Counted from the first letter of the stretch, positions 1 through 7,346 are shown. The stretch is 15,945 nt of DNA from JBKBXU01 sp046313675 (GCA_046313675.1 JBKBXU010000073.1:1-15945); one strand, 5' to 3'. Notes: generated from the letters alone by a model not told the origin. A program made the numbers and translations.

Positions 1-1
1 G

Positions 2-637
2 TCTATTGAAAAGCTGAACATCGTTCTGGAGAAATATTTACCGGGGGAAGCGGTTACCTATTGTGCCAACCTATGGCTGGACCACAAATTTGATTTTAAA
101 GTAACCCGGAAGAGGGCAACTAAATTGGGAGATTACCGCTACTATTTTCAAACAAAACGGCATTGCATCACTATAAACGGAGATTTAAATCCCTATGCCT
201 TTTTAGTAACATACCTGCATGAGGTTGCTCATCTTAAAACCAACCTTGCCCATGGAATGAAAATTAAACCCCACGGTACGGAATGGAAAAATAATTTTTC
301 TGCTTTACTTATTCCTGTAAAAGAAATATTTCCGGAAGTCATCCTGGAGCCTTTGGAGAAATACATCAAAAACCCAAAAGCCTCTTCCTGCAGCGACTTT
401 GAACTACTTAAAGCGCTGTCTTCTTTTGATGACCATGTTCAGGGAGTTTTTCTTTCAGATGTATCGGCAGGAGAAATATTTACATTCAATAAAAGGGTCT
501 TTGTGAAAGAAGAAAAAAGACGTACGCGATCTTTATGCAAAGAGGTTAAAACAGGCAGAAAATACCTAATTCCGGATTCTGCAAGAATAATCCCGGTAAC
601 ACAAAACTTAGGTCAATCTACGCAAAATATTTCCTGA
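2..637 (+). CDS. SprT-like zinc metalloprotein, 5' end off the window
   Basis: The frame is open to the left edge, so the gene starts outside the window; 211 residues are visible. A TTG at 125 could be taken for a start, but the upstream codons read as plausible protein (VTRKRATKLGDYRY) and belong to the fold. The zinc-binding HExxH is seen as HEVAH at visible residues 73-77. It is followed by a PHGTEW segment whose His (about residue 91) is the expected third ligand of SprT/Spartan-type proteases. No C-terminal cysteine zinc ribbon is present. The family is a gluzincin-like metalloprotease; eukaryotic relatives cut DNA-protein crosslinks, but the bacterial role is poorly known, so a proteolytic function is inferred. 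The last 30 nt overlap the 3' end of the convergent unknown gene. Confidence 0.85.
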   Translation, partial: SIEKLNIVLEKYLPGEAVTYCANLWLDHKFDFKVTRKRATKLGDYRYYFQTKRHCITINGDLNPYAFLVTYLHEVAHLKTNLAHGMKIKPHGTEWKNNFSALLIPVKEIFPEVILEPLEKYIKNPKASSCSDFELLKALSSFDDHVQGVFLSDVSAGEIFTFNKRVFVKEEKRRTRSLCKEVKTGRKYLIPDSARIIPVTQNLGQSTQNIS

Positions 638-1174
638 AACTATTTGGTAAAGGGCTATGGGGTTCATGGTACGCCAGTTTGGAATATCTAAACCGCCTCC
701 AAAGTTTATAAAATAATCAAGGTTATATTTTTTCCATTCTTCGAAAACGAACTCTCTGAAATTTACAGCGGCAATCCATCCATCTTCTATATCGTCAAAC
801 CATTCTTCATAATAACAGTCATCTGAACCGTGAAAGTTTAACACGTTTTCTCCTAAAAGGATAAACTGGTGAATACCATTGCCCACCATGTGATCAATGA
901 CATTTCTTTTAAAATGCATGATATCGTTATGCAAGGTATCATTCCACTCACCGAACATTTCAATAATTGCAAACCTGCGACTGTAATCTGCAAAGAGAAT
1001 TTTTACATACAAGGTTTCGGATCCTATATAATCCCAATAAGGATGAATATAATAACCATAAATATCATTGGTGTACTGCTGGGTGTTATATTCTACACCA
1101 TGAAATGGCGATAATTCATCCAGTGTTGGATCATAATATTTTTCCCAGTTATAAAAGGGTTCTAGTTCATGCAT
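608..1174 (-). CDS. Conserved-looking protein of unknown function, translationally coupled to murQ
   Basis: This 188-residue protein is not recognised. It is very rich in aromatic and acidic residues (many Tyr, Trp, Phe, Asp and Glu), has no signal peptide or membrane segment, and looks cytosolic and globular. Short distinctive pieces are YGYYIHPYWDYIG near residues 40-52, MFGEWNDTLHND near 73-84 and NFGGGLDIPNWRTMNP near 157-172. The start ATG lies inside the murQ stop region: ATGCATGA carries both the start and the murQ TGA, an 8-nt overlap typical of translational coupling. Its 3' end overlaps the convergent SprT-like gene by 30 nt. Clean codon structure over the full length supports a real gene. 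Linkage to murQ may hint at a role near cell-wall recycling, but that is only guilt by association. Confidence 0.8.
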   Translation of the reverse strand: MHELEPFYNWEKYYDPTLDELSPFHGVEYNTQQYTNDIYGYYIHPYWDYIGSETLYVKILFADYSRRFAIIEMFGEWNDTLHNDIMHFKRNVIDHMVGNGIHQFILLGENVLNFHGSDDCYYEEWFDDIEDGWIAAVNFREFVFEEWKKYNLDYFINFGGGLDIPNWRTMNPIALYQIVSGNILRRLT

Positions 1175-2009
1175 TTTTTCTATAGAAATCTATTGCCTTA
1201 CGTACACTACCTTGTTCCTTTAGCAATTGTTCAGCCTTATGGGTTTCTATATTTAACTCTTCAGACAACATTTTGATTCCTCTATTTAGCAGCTTCTTGT
1301 TAGTGAGCTGCATATCGACCATCTTATTTCCCTTTACCCTTCCCAGGCGGATCATTAAAGAGGTAGAAATCATATTTAGCACCAGCTTCTGTGCTGTTCC
1401 TGATTTCATTCTTGTGCTACCGGTAACAAATTCCGGGCCCACTATTACCTCAATCGGAAACGCTACTTCCTGCGCCAATTCAGTATCCGGATTGCAAGTA
1501 ATGCATCCGGTGAGGATACCATTTTGTCTGGCTTCTCTAACCCCACCAAGCACATAGGGCGTTTGTCCTGAGGCAGCAATACCGATGACGCTATCATTTT
1601 CCCCTATACGATGAGCCTGCAGATCCTTCCATGCCTGGGAAACATCATCTTCCGCATATTCAACAGGACTTCTGATTGCATCATCACCTCCGGCAATTAT
1701 GCCAATTACCATGCCTTCCGGTACGCCATAGGTAGGCGGACATTCCGAAGCATCGACAATTCCAAGGCGGCCACTTGTGCCGGCCCCTATATAAAACAGC
1801 CGCCCCCCGGCCTTTAGACGTGGAACAATTGCCTCTATAAGTTTTTCTATTTCAGGAATTACTTTTTCCACAGCATCAGGAACGATCTGGTCTTCACGGT
1901 TGATGTTAGTAAGCAGCTCCGTGACAGACATTTTTTCCAAATGATCGTACTTCGATGGTTTTTCGGTAATTTTCATTTGCTTTTTGGCATTAATCATCAA
2001 AGCGGGCAT
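1167..2009 (-). CDS. murQ: N-acetylmuramic acid 6-phosphate etherase (MurQ)
   Basis: MurQ cleaves the D-lactyl ether of MurNAc 6-phosphate to give GlcNAc 6-phosphate, a cytosolic step of peptidoglycan recycling. The 280-residue protein has the SIS sugar-phosphate fold: GAGTSGRLG at 75-83, DASECPPTYG at 86-95, IAASGQTPY at 144-152 and GSTRMKSGTAQKLVLNM at 197-213. Glu89 and Glu117 (in VEYAED) match the two catalytic acids of E. coli MurQ. The C-terminus is somewhat shorter than the 298-residue E. coli protein. The start is ambiguous: ATG at 2009 gives an 11-residue leader, whereas Met12 (codon 1974-1976, MKITEKPSKY) is nearer the usual family start. Neither has a clear Shine-Dalgarno. No anhydro-MurNAc kinase or MurNAc transporter lies nearby. 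It sits 47 nt after the b5-like gene, probably in the same transcript. Confidence 0.96.
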   Translation of the reverse strand: MPALMINAKKQMKITEKPSKYDHLEKMSVTELLTNINREDQIVPDAVEKVIPEIEKLIEAIVPRLKAGGRLFYIGAGTSGRLGIVDASECPPTYGVPEGMVIGIIAGGDDAIRSPVEYAEDDVSQAWKDLQAHRIGENDSVIGIAASGQTPYVLGGVREARQNGILTGCITCNPDTELAQEVAFPIEVIVGPEFVTGSTRMKSGTAQKLVLNMISTSLMIRLGRVKGNKMVDMQLTNKKLLNRGIKMLSEELNIETHKAEQLLKEQGSVRKAIDFYRKNA

Positions 2010-2056
2010 GGTATTATAAAGTAAGATGATCTACGTCTTTATAATCAACAGCACCA

Positions 2057-2299
2057 CTATTTTAGTTTCCCAACGACTTTAAACTTATCAAATACATTCT
2101 CGTTGTGGGGAGCGTCCTTAAGCTCATTGGTCAGATCCTGTCCGGCCCAGTGTTCATAGTGCTTCCCATTACGCCACATTCGAGATTTCGTAACATCATA
2201 TATTATACCCTTATAAGCACACCAGATTTCTTCTCTGTCGGTTCCGTTCCTTAAGGCCAATTGTGATGCGGTATAAAGCGGAATAGGTTTATCCTCCAT
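2057..2299 (-). CDS. Small cytochrome b5-like heme/steroid-binding domain protein
   Basis: The 80-residue single-domain protein matches the prokaryotic cytochrome b5-like / MAPR type. IWCAYKGIIYDVT at 25-37 is the beta-strand core ending in the usual YDVT. It is followed by WRNGKHYEHWAGQDLT at 42-57 and APHNENVF at 63-70. Candidate axial heme ligands are His47 or His50 and His65; the exact pair cannot be fixed without a structure. There is no signal peptide, membrane anchor or fused reductase, so it is a free cytosolic carrier or binder. Partner and ligand are unknown. It lies 37 nt downstream of the ureohydrolase-like gene and 47 nt upstream of murQ on the same strand. Confidence 0.85.
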   Translation of the reverse strand: MEDKPIPLYTASQLALRNGTDREEIWCAYKGIIYDVTKSRMWRNGKHYEHWAGQDLTNELKDAPHNENVFDKFKVVGKLK

Positions 2300-2336
2300 A
2301 ATTATAGGGTGAACAGCAAGAAAGAGGTGCTCATTT

Positions 2337-3464
2337 TCAGATCAATTTAGCATGAGTTAATAACCACCTGACAGGAATTTCCCCTTTATTTGCCTGGGTA
2401 TAGTCTTCGTAGCTGCACGGAACAATGGAATTGCGGGCAAATTTCTTTTTATCATTTGGAAAGGGCACTTCCATCCACCATTGCTCAGATATATTATGTT
2501 TGTAAAAGGTCAGTTTATGAGGATCCTCATTAAGGCTCACAATGTATTTTGTAATTTGACTATCCTTTTCATCAAAGCCGTTATTTCTACAGCCAAAGCC
2601 TTCAAGAAAATACCATAGCATGGTGGCTATTACACCCGAGGTTTGGCCTTTTTCATCCTGAAAAGGACTAAAACCATACAATCCGACCGAAGACATTCTG
2701 GGACTCATGCCGGCATACCAGCATATCTGGCAAGCTTCTTCGCCTGTCAAGCCAAAGGGTTGAGGATTATTAGTCCCCGGTGCATCCATCTGCCTAAGCG
2801 AAGAAAGATCAAAACTCATCATGTCCGCATTACGAATTACCGGTTCAATGTCCTGAAGATTTTCCCTTATACGACCAATTCTGTAAAGCTCGTAATGAAG
2901 CTTTTCCAGGATATTTATAGTTTCAGGATCAACTAAATAGGTTTGATAGGCAAGATGACTGTAATGAAAAAGCAATGGAGGTTCATGCATTAAAATGCGA
3001 TGAATATGATGTCTGTCTTTTCCAAACTCTTCACTTCCGTACATATCAAAAAAAGCATCCACATTCAGAAAATTCACATGCTTTCCCGTGTCTTCATAAG
3101 CCAAAAACTGTCCCAGGTCCAGGTGGTGTGCACCTCCTAAAATGATCGGGATTACATTTGTTTCCATGAGAGAATTACAAACTTCTTTCAGGCGGTTCAG
3201 AGTTTCCTGTTCATCAACTCCTTTTCTAAGATTTCCAAGGTCTGCAATTACAGCAGAAGAGTTCCCTTTCTTCAGACTATAAAACCTTTTCCTAATCTCG
3301 TCGGCTCCTCCGTCATCTGATATGCCAATAATAGCTGCTTGTATATCCTGCCAATTAGGAAAATTCTCCTTATGCAAGATTACCTGATGCAACATGGTAT
3401 TTGGCTGTTTGATTGCCTCAAATAGCTCATCCGGAAGAGCGTCAAAAAATATTCTGAAATTCAT
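2337..3464 (-). CDS. Arginase/formimidoylglutamase-fold protein with a partly lost metal centre
   Basis: The 375-residue protein has the landmarks of the ureohydrolase superfamily in order: PIILGGAHH at 106-114 (normally GGDHS), NVDAFFD at 134-140 (normally DAHxD), and MMSFDLSSLRQMDAPGT at 215-231 (normally SxDxDxxDP). Aligned to arginase, the residues unique to manganese A are kept (His113, Asp140) together with the two bridging Asp (136 and 219). Both ligands specific to manganese B are replaced (His to Phe138, Asp to Ser221). Automated annotation would probably call this formimidoylglutamase, but standard two-metal hydrolysis of a guanidino group looks doubtful. It may be a one-metal enzyme, a binding protein or a structural protein. 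It lies 32 nt after the radical SAM gene. Frame integrity over 375 codons argues against a pseudogene. Confidence 0.85.
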   Translation of the reverse strand: MNFRIFFDALPDELFEAIKQPNTMLHQVILHKENFPNWQDIQAAIIGISDDGGADEIRKRFYSLKKGNSSAVIADLGNLRKGVDEQETLNRLKEVCNSLMETNVIPIILGGAHHLDLGQFLAYEDTGKHVNFLNVDAFFDMYGSEEFGKDRHHIHRILMHEPPLLFHYSHLAYQTYLVDPETINILEKLHYELYRIGRIRENLQDIEPVIRNADMMSFDLSSLRQMDAPGTNNPQPFGLTGEEACQICWYAGMSPRMSSVGLYGFSPFQDEKGQTSGVIATMLWYFLEGFGCRNNGFDEKDSQITKYIVSLNEDPHKLTFYKHNISEQWWMEVPFPNDKKKFARNSIVPCSYEDYTQANKGEIPVRWLLTHAKLI

Positions 3465-3496
3465 GGCTTACGAGTATGATCAAAAATAAGAAAAAA

Positions 3497-4480
3497 TTAG
3501 AAATTAATAAGGCTTTTCCACGTCCCTTTCATAAGACTGTACTTTAGCGTGCTTGGCAGGGCTTTCCACCAATACCTGTTCATTTCTACGGCAAATGACG
3601 GTTGCATGTAGCAGTTTATCGTACAGCCTTCGCACTTTGGCAATCTTCCTTCCAAAGGAATACTTTTCTGAACTCTTTCAGAGCGATAGAGGGAATAAAG
3701 CTCGTTATTGATTTCAAACTCCTCCACACCCAGATGATAACAGGGAAGTATTAATTTATTCTCCGGAGAAATAACAATGGTGCTGCTTGCCGCTTTGCAC
3801 ACAGGGTCAGCAATCTTATTTCCTCCGTCCACACGTAATTGAAGAAATGCTTCGTTTAAATAAATGTTTTTTCTGCCAGCCCATGCCTTCAAAAGGCCAA
3901 GGTCTTTTGCCGACAAAGCCTCACCGGTATCTACGCCGTTATATTCAAAGGCAGGATTCAAAATCAATACCAGGTCATTAGGCAAGGCGATTTCCCGATA
4001 TACCCTATCAATCTTTTCAATATTATGGCTAAAAACTGTAAAAATTATGTCGGGGCGTTCACCCAGAGAACGGGCTATTTTAATAGATTCCAGTACATGA
4101 TCGAAGCAGGCCACATTTCTCAGGCGATCATGCTCCTCTTTATCCGGAGAGTCAAGAGAAAAGTGCAACATATCAATCTTTCCCTTAAGGCGTTCGGAAA
4201 GCTTCGGGTATAACAGTGCATTGCTTGTAAGTGTGGTTATAAAACCCAATTTTTTCGCCATCCCCAGAATGACGTCTATTTCCCGGTGAAGCAGAGGCTC
4301 CCCCCCCGTAAAATCTATGACTTTCACGCCCAGTAGTTTCAAATCCCTCAGGTTAGCATCCACATTTTCTAAGGTAATATAGGGTGAGGGCTTTTCCCAT
4401 ATATCACAAAAACCGCAAGAAGCATTGCAACGGTAGGTCACATAATAATTACACAATACGGGATGTGATATAAGCCTCAT
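3497..4480 (-). CDS. Radical SAM protein with C-terminal cysteine cluster (SPASM/twitch-like)
   Basis: The 327-residue protein has the radical SAM cluster motif CNASCGFC (Cys18, Cys22, Cys25). It also has FTGGEPLLH at 57-65 for SAM binding and HFSLDSPDKEEHDRLR at 106-121, typical of the radical SAM barrel. The C-terminal part carries Cys228, Cys247, Cys283, Cys286 and Cys290 (CEGCTINC at 283-290), consistent with an auxiliary Fe-S cluster of the SPASM or twitch type. Enzymes of this class often modify peptides or proteins, but no precursor peptide gene is visible next to it. The substrate is unknown. It is the first gene of the minus-strand cluster; 236 nt with no gene separate it from the divergent aldolase gene. 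The start ATG at 4480 is directly followed by conserved-looking sequence. Confidence 0.9.
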   Translation of the reverse strand: MRLISHPVLCNYYVTYRCNASCGFCDIWEKPSPYITLENVDANLRDLKLLGVKVIDFTGGEPLLHREIDVILGMAKKLGFITTLTSNALLYPKLSERLKGKIDMLHFSLDSPDKEEHDRLRNVACFDHVLESIKIARSLGERPDIIFTVFSHNIEKIDRVYREIALPNDLVLILNPAFEYNGVDTGEALSAKDLGLLKAWAGRKNIYLNEAFLQLRVDGGNKIADPVCKAASSTIVISPENKLILPCYHLGVEEFEINNELYSLYRSERVQKSIPLEGRLPKCEGCTINCYMQPSFAVEMNRYWWKALPSTLKYSLMKGTWKSLINF

Positions 4481-4716
4481 AATTTTTGTTACACTATAAA
4501 TACTATCTTAAAATTAGGAAAAACTATTGAAACAAAAGGCACAGATCGAATTGTATTCTGCAAAGAAAAAGTTGTGATTTTCAAAACCAGGTAAAAAATA
4601 GTAGAGTCAGATGTAATTTTTCAATGCTTTTTTTCTGAAAGTTTTAATATTTAAGGATTTTATTTTTAGTATATTTAACCCTTACAACATAACATTATTA
4701 AATAGAAGATAAAATT

Positions 4717-5802
4717 ATGCTTGAGAAAACCAAAAGTTTAACCGGAGTATTGTCCGGTGATAGTGTCCAGGAATTATTTGAAGCTGCGAAGAGGAATCAG
4801 TTTGCATTACCCGCCGTTAACGTTATCGGGACAGACAGCATTAATGCTGTATTAGAAACAGCCAAAGAGGTAAACTCCCCTGTTATTATTCAATTTTCAA
4901 ATGGCGGAGCCCAGTTTTATGCAGGCAAAGGCCTGAATAACGACAATCAGCAGGCATGCGTTGCCGGTGCTATTTCGGGTGCATACCATGTACACCAAAT
5001 GGCCGAATTGTATGGCGTTCCTGTGATTCTTCACACAGACCACGCAGCCAAAAAGCTTCTTCCGTGGATAGACGGACTTTTAGATGCCGGTGAGAAATAT
5101 TATAAAGCAAATGGAAAGCCCTTGTTTTCTTCACACATGATCGACCTTTCCGAGGAGCCTATCGAAGAAAATATTGAAATCTGCAAAGAATATTTGAAAA
5201 GGATGAGTGCCATAGATATGACCCTTGAAATTGAATTAGGTGTAACCGGTGGAGAAGAAGATGGTGTTGACAATACAAATATTGACAACTCTAAATTATA
5301 TACCCAGCCTGAAGAAGTTGCTTATGCTTATGAGGAACTAAGAAAGATCAGCCCTAGGTTTACCGTGGCTGCTGCCTTTGGTAACGTGCATGGTGTTTAT
5401 AAATCAGGTAGTGTAAAGCTTGAGCCAAAAATTCTTAAAAATTCACAAGAATACATCAAGCAGAAATTTAACATCTCGGCCGAACTTCCTGTAGATTTTG
5501 TATTCCATGGCGGATCCGGATCAAGCCAGGAGCACATCCGTGAAGCAATATCGTACGGTGCCATAAAAATGAACATCGATACCGATCTTCAGTGGGCTTT
5601 CTGGGAAGGTGTTCTGAACTACTACAATACAAACAAAGATTATCTTCAAGGCCAGATTGGAAATCCAAAAGGAGAAGATCAGCCGAATAAGAAGTTTTAT
5701 GACCCAAGGGTTTGGTTAAGAGAAGGCGAAAAAGCAATCATCAAGCGTTTGAAAGGTGCTTTTGAGGATTTAAATTCCATCAACGCAAACACGAAGTTAT
5801 AA
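4717..5802 (+). CDS. fbaA: Class II fructose-bisphosphate aldolase
   Basis: The enzyme cleaves fructose 1,6-bisphosphate to glyceraldehyde 3-phosphate and dihydroxyacetone phosphate, and runs in reverse in gluconeogenesis; it is zinc-dependent and cytosolic. The 361-residue protein follows the E. coli FbaA (class IIA) sequence almost end to end. Catalytic Asp108 and zinc ligand His109 are in HTDHAAKK, Glu173 is in EIELG, His225 in GNVHG and His264 in FHGGSGSS. NIDTDLQWAFWEGVLNYY at 286-303 and the C-terminal GEDQPNKKFYDPRVWLREG are also family hallmarks. The gene is monocistronic. Its upstream gap (4481-4716) is AT-rich; TATATTTA at 4670-4677 is one base off the Bacteroidota -7 box, but no TTTG lies at the right distance. 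A strong hairpin terminator follows. Confidence 0.98.
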   Translation: MLEKTKSLTGVLSGDSVQELFEAAKRNQFALPAVNVIGTDSINAVLETAKEVNSPVIIQFSNGGAQFYAGKGLNNDNQQACVAGAISGAYHVHQMAELYGVPVILHTDHAAKKLLPWIDGLLDAGEKYYKANGKPLFSSHMIDLSEEPIEENIEICKEYLKRMSAIDMTLEIELGVTGGEEDGVDNTNIDNSKLYTQPEEVAYAYEELRKISPRFTVAAAFGNVHGVYKSGSVKLEPKILKNSQEYIKQKFNISAELPVDFVFHGGSGSSQEHIREAISYGAIKMNIDTDLQWAFWEGVLNYYNTNKDYLQGQIGNPKGEDQPNKKFYDPRVWLREGEKAIIKRLKGAFEDLNSINANTKL

Positions 5803-5820
5803 TTCAACATAATTGCATAG

Positions 5821-5855
5821 AAAAGCCTTAGACATTAACATCTAAGGCTTTTTTT
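5821..5855. terminator. Bidirectional rho-independent terminator between fbaA and the SPFH gene
   Basis: AAAAGCCTTAGA (5821-5832) pairs perfectly with TCTAAGGCTTTT (5841-5852) around an 8-nt loop. The hairpin is followed by a T run on the + strand. On the minus strand the leading A run reads as T, so it can serve both convergent genes. It begins 18 nt after the fbaA stop and ends about 10 nt before the stop of the opposing gene. Confidence 0.9.
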
Positions 5856-5864
5856 ATTTCCGGA

Positions 5865-6752
5865 TTATTCCCGGCCAAACATATTCATAACTGGGTTCTC
5901 CGTGTCAATAATCATGAGTTTGGCATTTTCACTTTGAGAAAGCGATTGAAATGCTTCAATTTGTTTTAATTTTAGAAAATTAGGTGTTAATGATACCGCC
6001 ACAAGTTCATTATATTTTCTTACTGCCTGCCCCTGGATCTCAAGGGCTTCGGCTTCCGCTTCTGCCTCAATAATGGTGGCTTGTTTGTTGCCTTCTGCTT
6101 TAATAATTGCCATTTGCTTGTTGCCTTCTTCAATAATTATTTGACGCTCAACCTCTTTCCTTTGCTGCTCAGCAACAAAAGCCATTCTCAAAGCCTCTTG
6201 CTCGGCTTCAAGTTTTCTCTCAATAGATTCGCTTATCCGATGGGGCAATTTGATGTTTTTAAGAAGCACCGCCTCAATAATGAAGCCCTTACTTTCTAAC
6301 ACTTCAGACATTCTTTCTTTAATCGCTATTTCGATCTGGCCCCTTTTTGAACTATGCATATCCTTTGCATCGTATTGAGAACATATGTCTGCAGCGGCAG
6401 AACGATAAACCGGCAGAATCAGGTCAAGCTCATAATTTAAGCCTGTCTCTTTCAAAATTTGAGGAACACTGGACGCACGAATGCTATAAAGTATGGAGCT
6501 TTCCGACATAATGGTAAGACCTTCCCTTGATGGCAGATTCTCGTTAATAGACAAATTCTTAGTCCGCACATACACCTTCACAACTTTTGTCACAAAAGGG
6601 TTATATACTACCGTCCCCGGTTCCTTAGCGTTTTGATCTAATTTACCGAGCCTTCTTTTAACACCAACCTGGTCGGGCATAACAACGGCACAGCTGGACA
6701 ATAAGCCGGTTAGAACTAAACTGATTAATAGTACTTGAATTTTATCTTTCAT
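5865..6752 (-). CDS. SPFH/prohibitin-family lipoprotein
   Basis: The 295-residue protein begins with a lipoprotein signal peptide. A charged start (MKDK) precedes a hydrophobic stretch at 5-18 and lipobox LSSC with acylated Cys21, so the mature protein is probably a lipid-anchored envelope protein. Residues 25-200 resemble the band 7/SPFH domain (PGTVVYNPFVTKVV, YSAAADICSQY-like and VLLKNIKLPHRISESIERKLEAE segments). A long Glu/Ala/Lys-rich helix follows at about 175-245 with a short internal repeat (EGNKQMAIIKA, EGNKQATIIEA), as in prohibitins and flotillins that form rings. The closing segment (270-295) is not recognised. Family members scaffold membrane proteases or order lipid microdomains; no partner protease is nearby. 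The gene appears monocistronic. Confidence 0.9.
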   Translation of the reverse strand: MKDKIQVLLISLVLTGLLSSCAVVMPDQVGVKRRLGKLDQNAKEPGTVVYNPFVTKVVKVYVRTKNLSINENLPSREGLTIMSESSILYSIRASSVPQILKETGLNYELDLILPVYRSAAADICSQYDAKDMHSSKRGQIEIAIKERMSEVLESKGFIIEAVLLKNIKLPHRISESIERKLEAEQEALRMAFVAEQQRKEVERQIIIEEGNKQMAIIKAEGNKQATIIEAEAEAEALEIQGQAVRKYNELVAVSLTPNFLKLKQIEAFQSLSQSENAKLMIIDTENPVMNMFGRE

Positions 6753-6895
6753 AACATAAAAAATTTAAGGGTGGATAACATTGAAGAGGCTATTAATAAA
6801 GCAAAAACCATGGAGGGTTTTGATAGAGAATAGCCTGCTGATGAAATAACAATTTCAATGCCAATTCTTGAACCAACAATAGATCGAGTCCGGAA

Positions 6896-7127
6896 TTACG
6901 GGGATATAATACGAATTAAAACATGATTTGATCCGTGATCGGTAGTTCCATAATGAACTCTTGGAGAGCTGCCGCTCACCTGCTCCCATCCGATGACAAT
7001 ACATGTAGCCGGGTTATCTCGTAAGGTTAATCTGTATTTGCTAGTGACGGACATAGTTCTCTCTGCTAAAAAACCTTGGCACAAGCAGTACAAGCAGCAG
7101 GTAAAATGAATGCTGTTTTCTTTTCAT
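6896..7127 (-). pseudogene. 5' remnant of a purple-acid-phosphatase-type secreted metallophosphoesterase
   Basis: An ATG at 7127 opens a signal-peptide-like sequence (MKRKQHSFYLLLVLLVPRFF) that runs out of frame. One base over, a second frame encodes KYRLTLRDNPATCIVIGWEQ and then VSGSSPRVHYGTTDHGSN. This matches the N-terminal fibronectin-like domain of Bacteroidota purple acid phosphatase/metallophosphoesterase proteins, recognised by eye. Removing one T from the six-T run (A run at 7068-7073 on the + strand) joins the two frames into PRFLAERTMSVTSKYR. Recognisable homology stops near DHGSN, a TAA follows at 6896-6898, and no catalytic domain is found downstream. The original gene would have been several hundred codons, so most is deleted. 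A short expressed secreted peptide cannot be excluded but is unlikely. Confidence 0.7.
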
Positions 7128-7346
7128 TCTGATGTTTTAGTTAAGGTTTTTTTTGTAGACACAAAAGAACCATTCAATAACAAGCGATGATTAACCGTGT
7201 GTGAAATTTAAAAAAAATTTAATAATGGAGAGGGAAAGAGGTTTTTTTACAATTATTTAATCGCAAAACATCTATGTTTTACAATTTATTAATCATTTGA
7301 TAAACCGTGTTTTTTATGATATAACTTCTTAAATAATTAGTTTTAT
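7128..7346. other. AT-rich gap before the orphan membrane protein
   Basis: There is no gene in this stretch. It contains homopolymer A and T runs and one short palindrome, AAAACAT-CT-ATGTTTT at 7265-7280. TATGTTTT inside it is one base off the Bacteroidota -7 consensus, but no matching TTTG lies at the usual distance, so the promoter of the following gene is not located. Together with 6753-6895 and the phosphatase remnant it forms about 590 nt without an intact gene. Confidence 0.6.

Noticed and set aside
125..637. TTG at 125 as the true start of the SprT-like gene
   Set aside because: The frame continues open to the window edge and the upstream residues belong to the fold, so the gene is partial rather than starting here.
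869..1185. Two overlapping + strand open frames opposite the 188-aa unknown gene
   Set aside because: The minus-strand frame is longer, is coupled to murQ and fills the whole space between neighbours. The + frames overlap each other and look random.
3481..3488. TATTTTTG (minus strand) as a promoter for the ureohydrolase-like gene
   Set aside because: It matches TAnnTTTG, but there is no -33 element and the leader would be only about 10 nt. In AT-rich DNA within a 32-nt operon gap this is probably chance.
6081..6299. Tandem repeat within the SPFH gene
   Set aside because: The EGNKQ repeat is two imperfect copies inside the helical region common in this family, not a DNA repeat element.
7265..7280. 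Short palindrome AAAACAT-CT-ATGTTTT as an operator
   Set aside because: Seven-bp arms of mostly A and T are expected by chance in a window this size, and no regulator gene is nearby.
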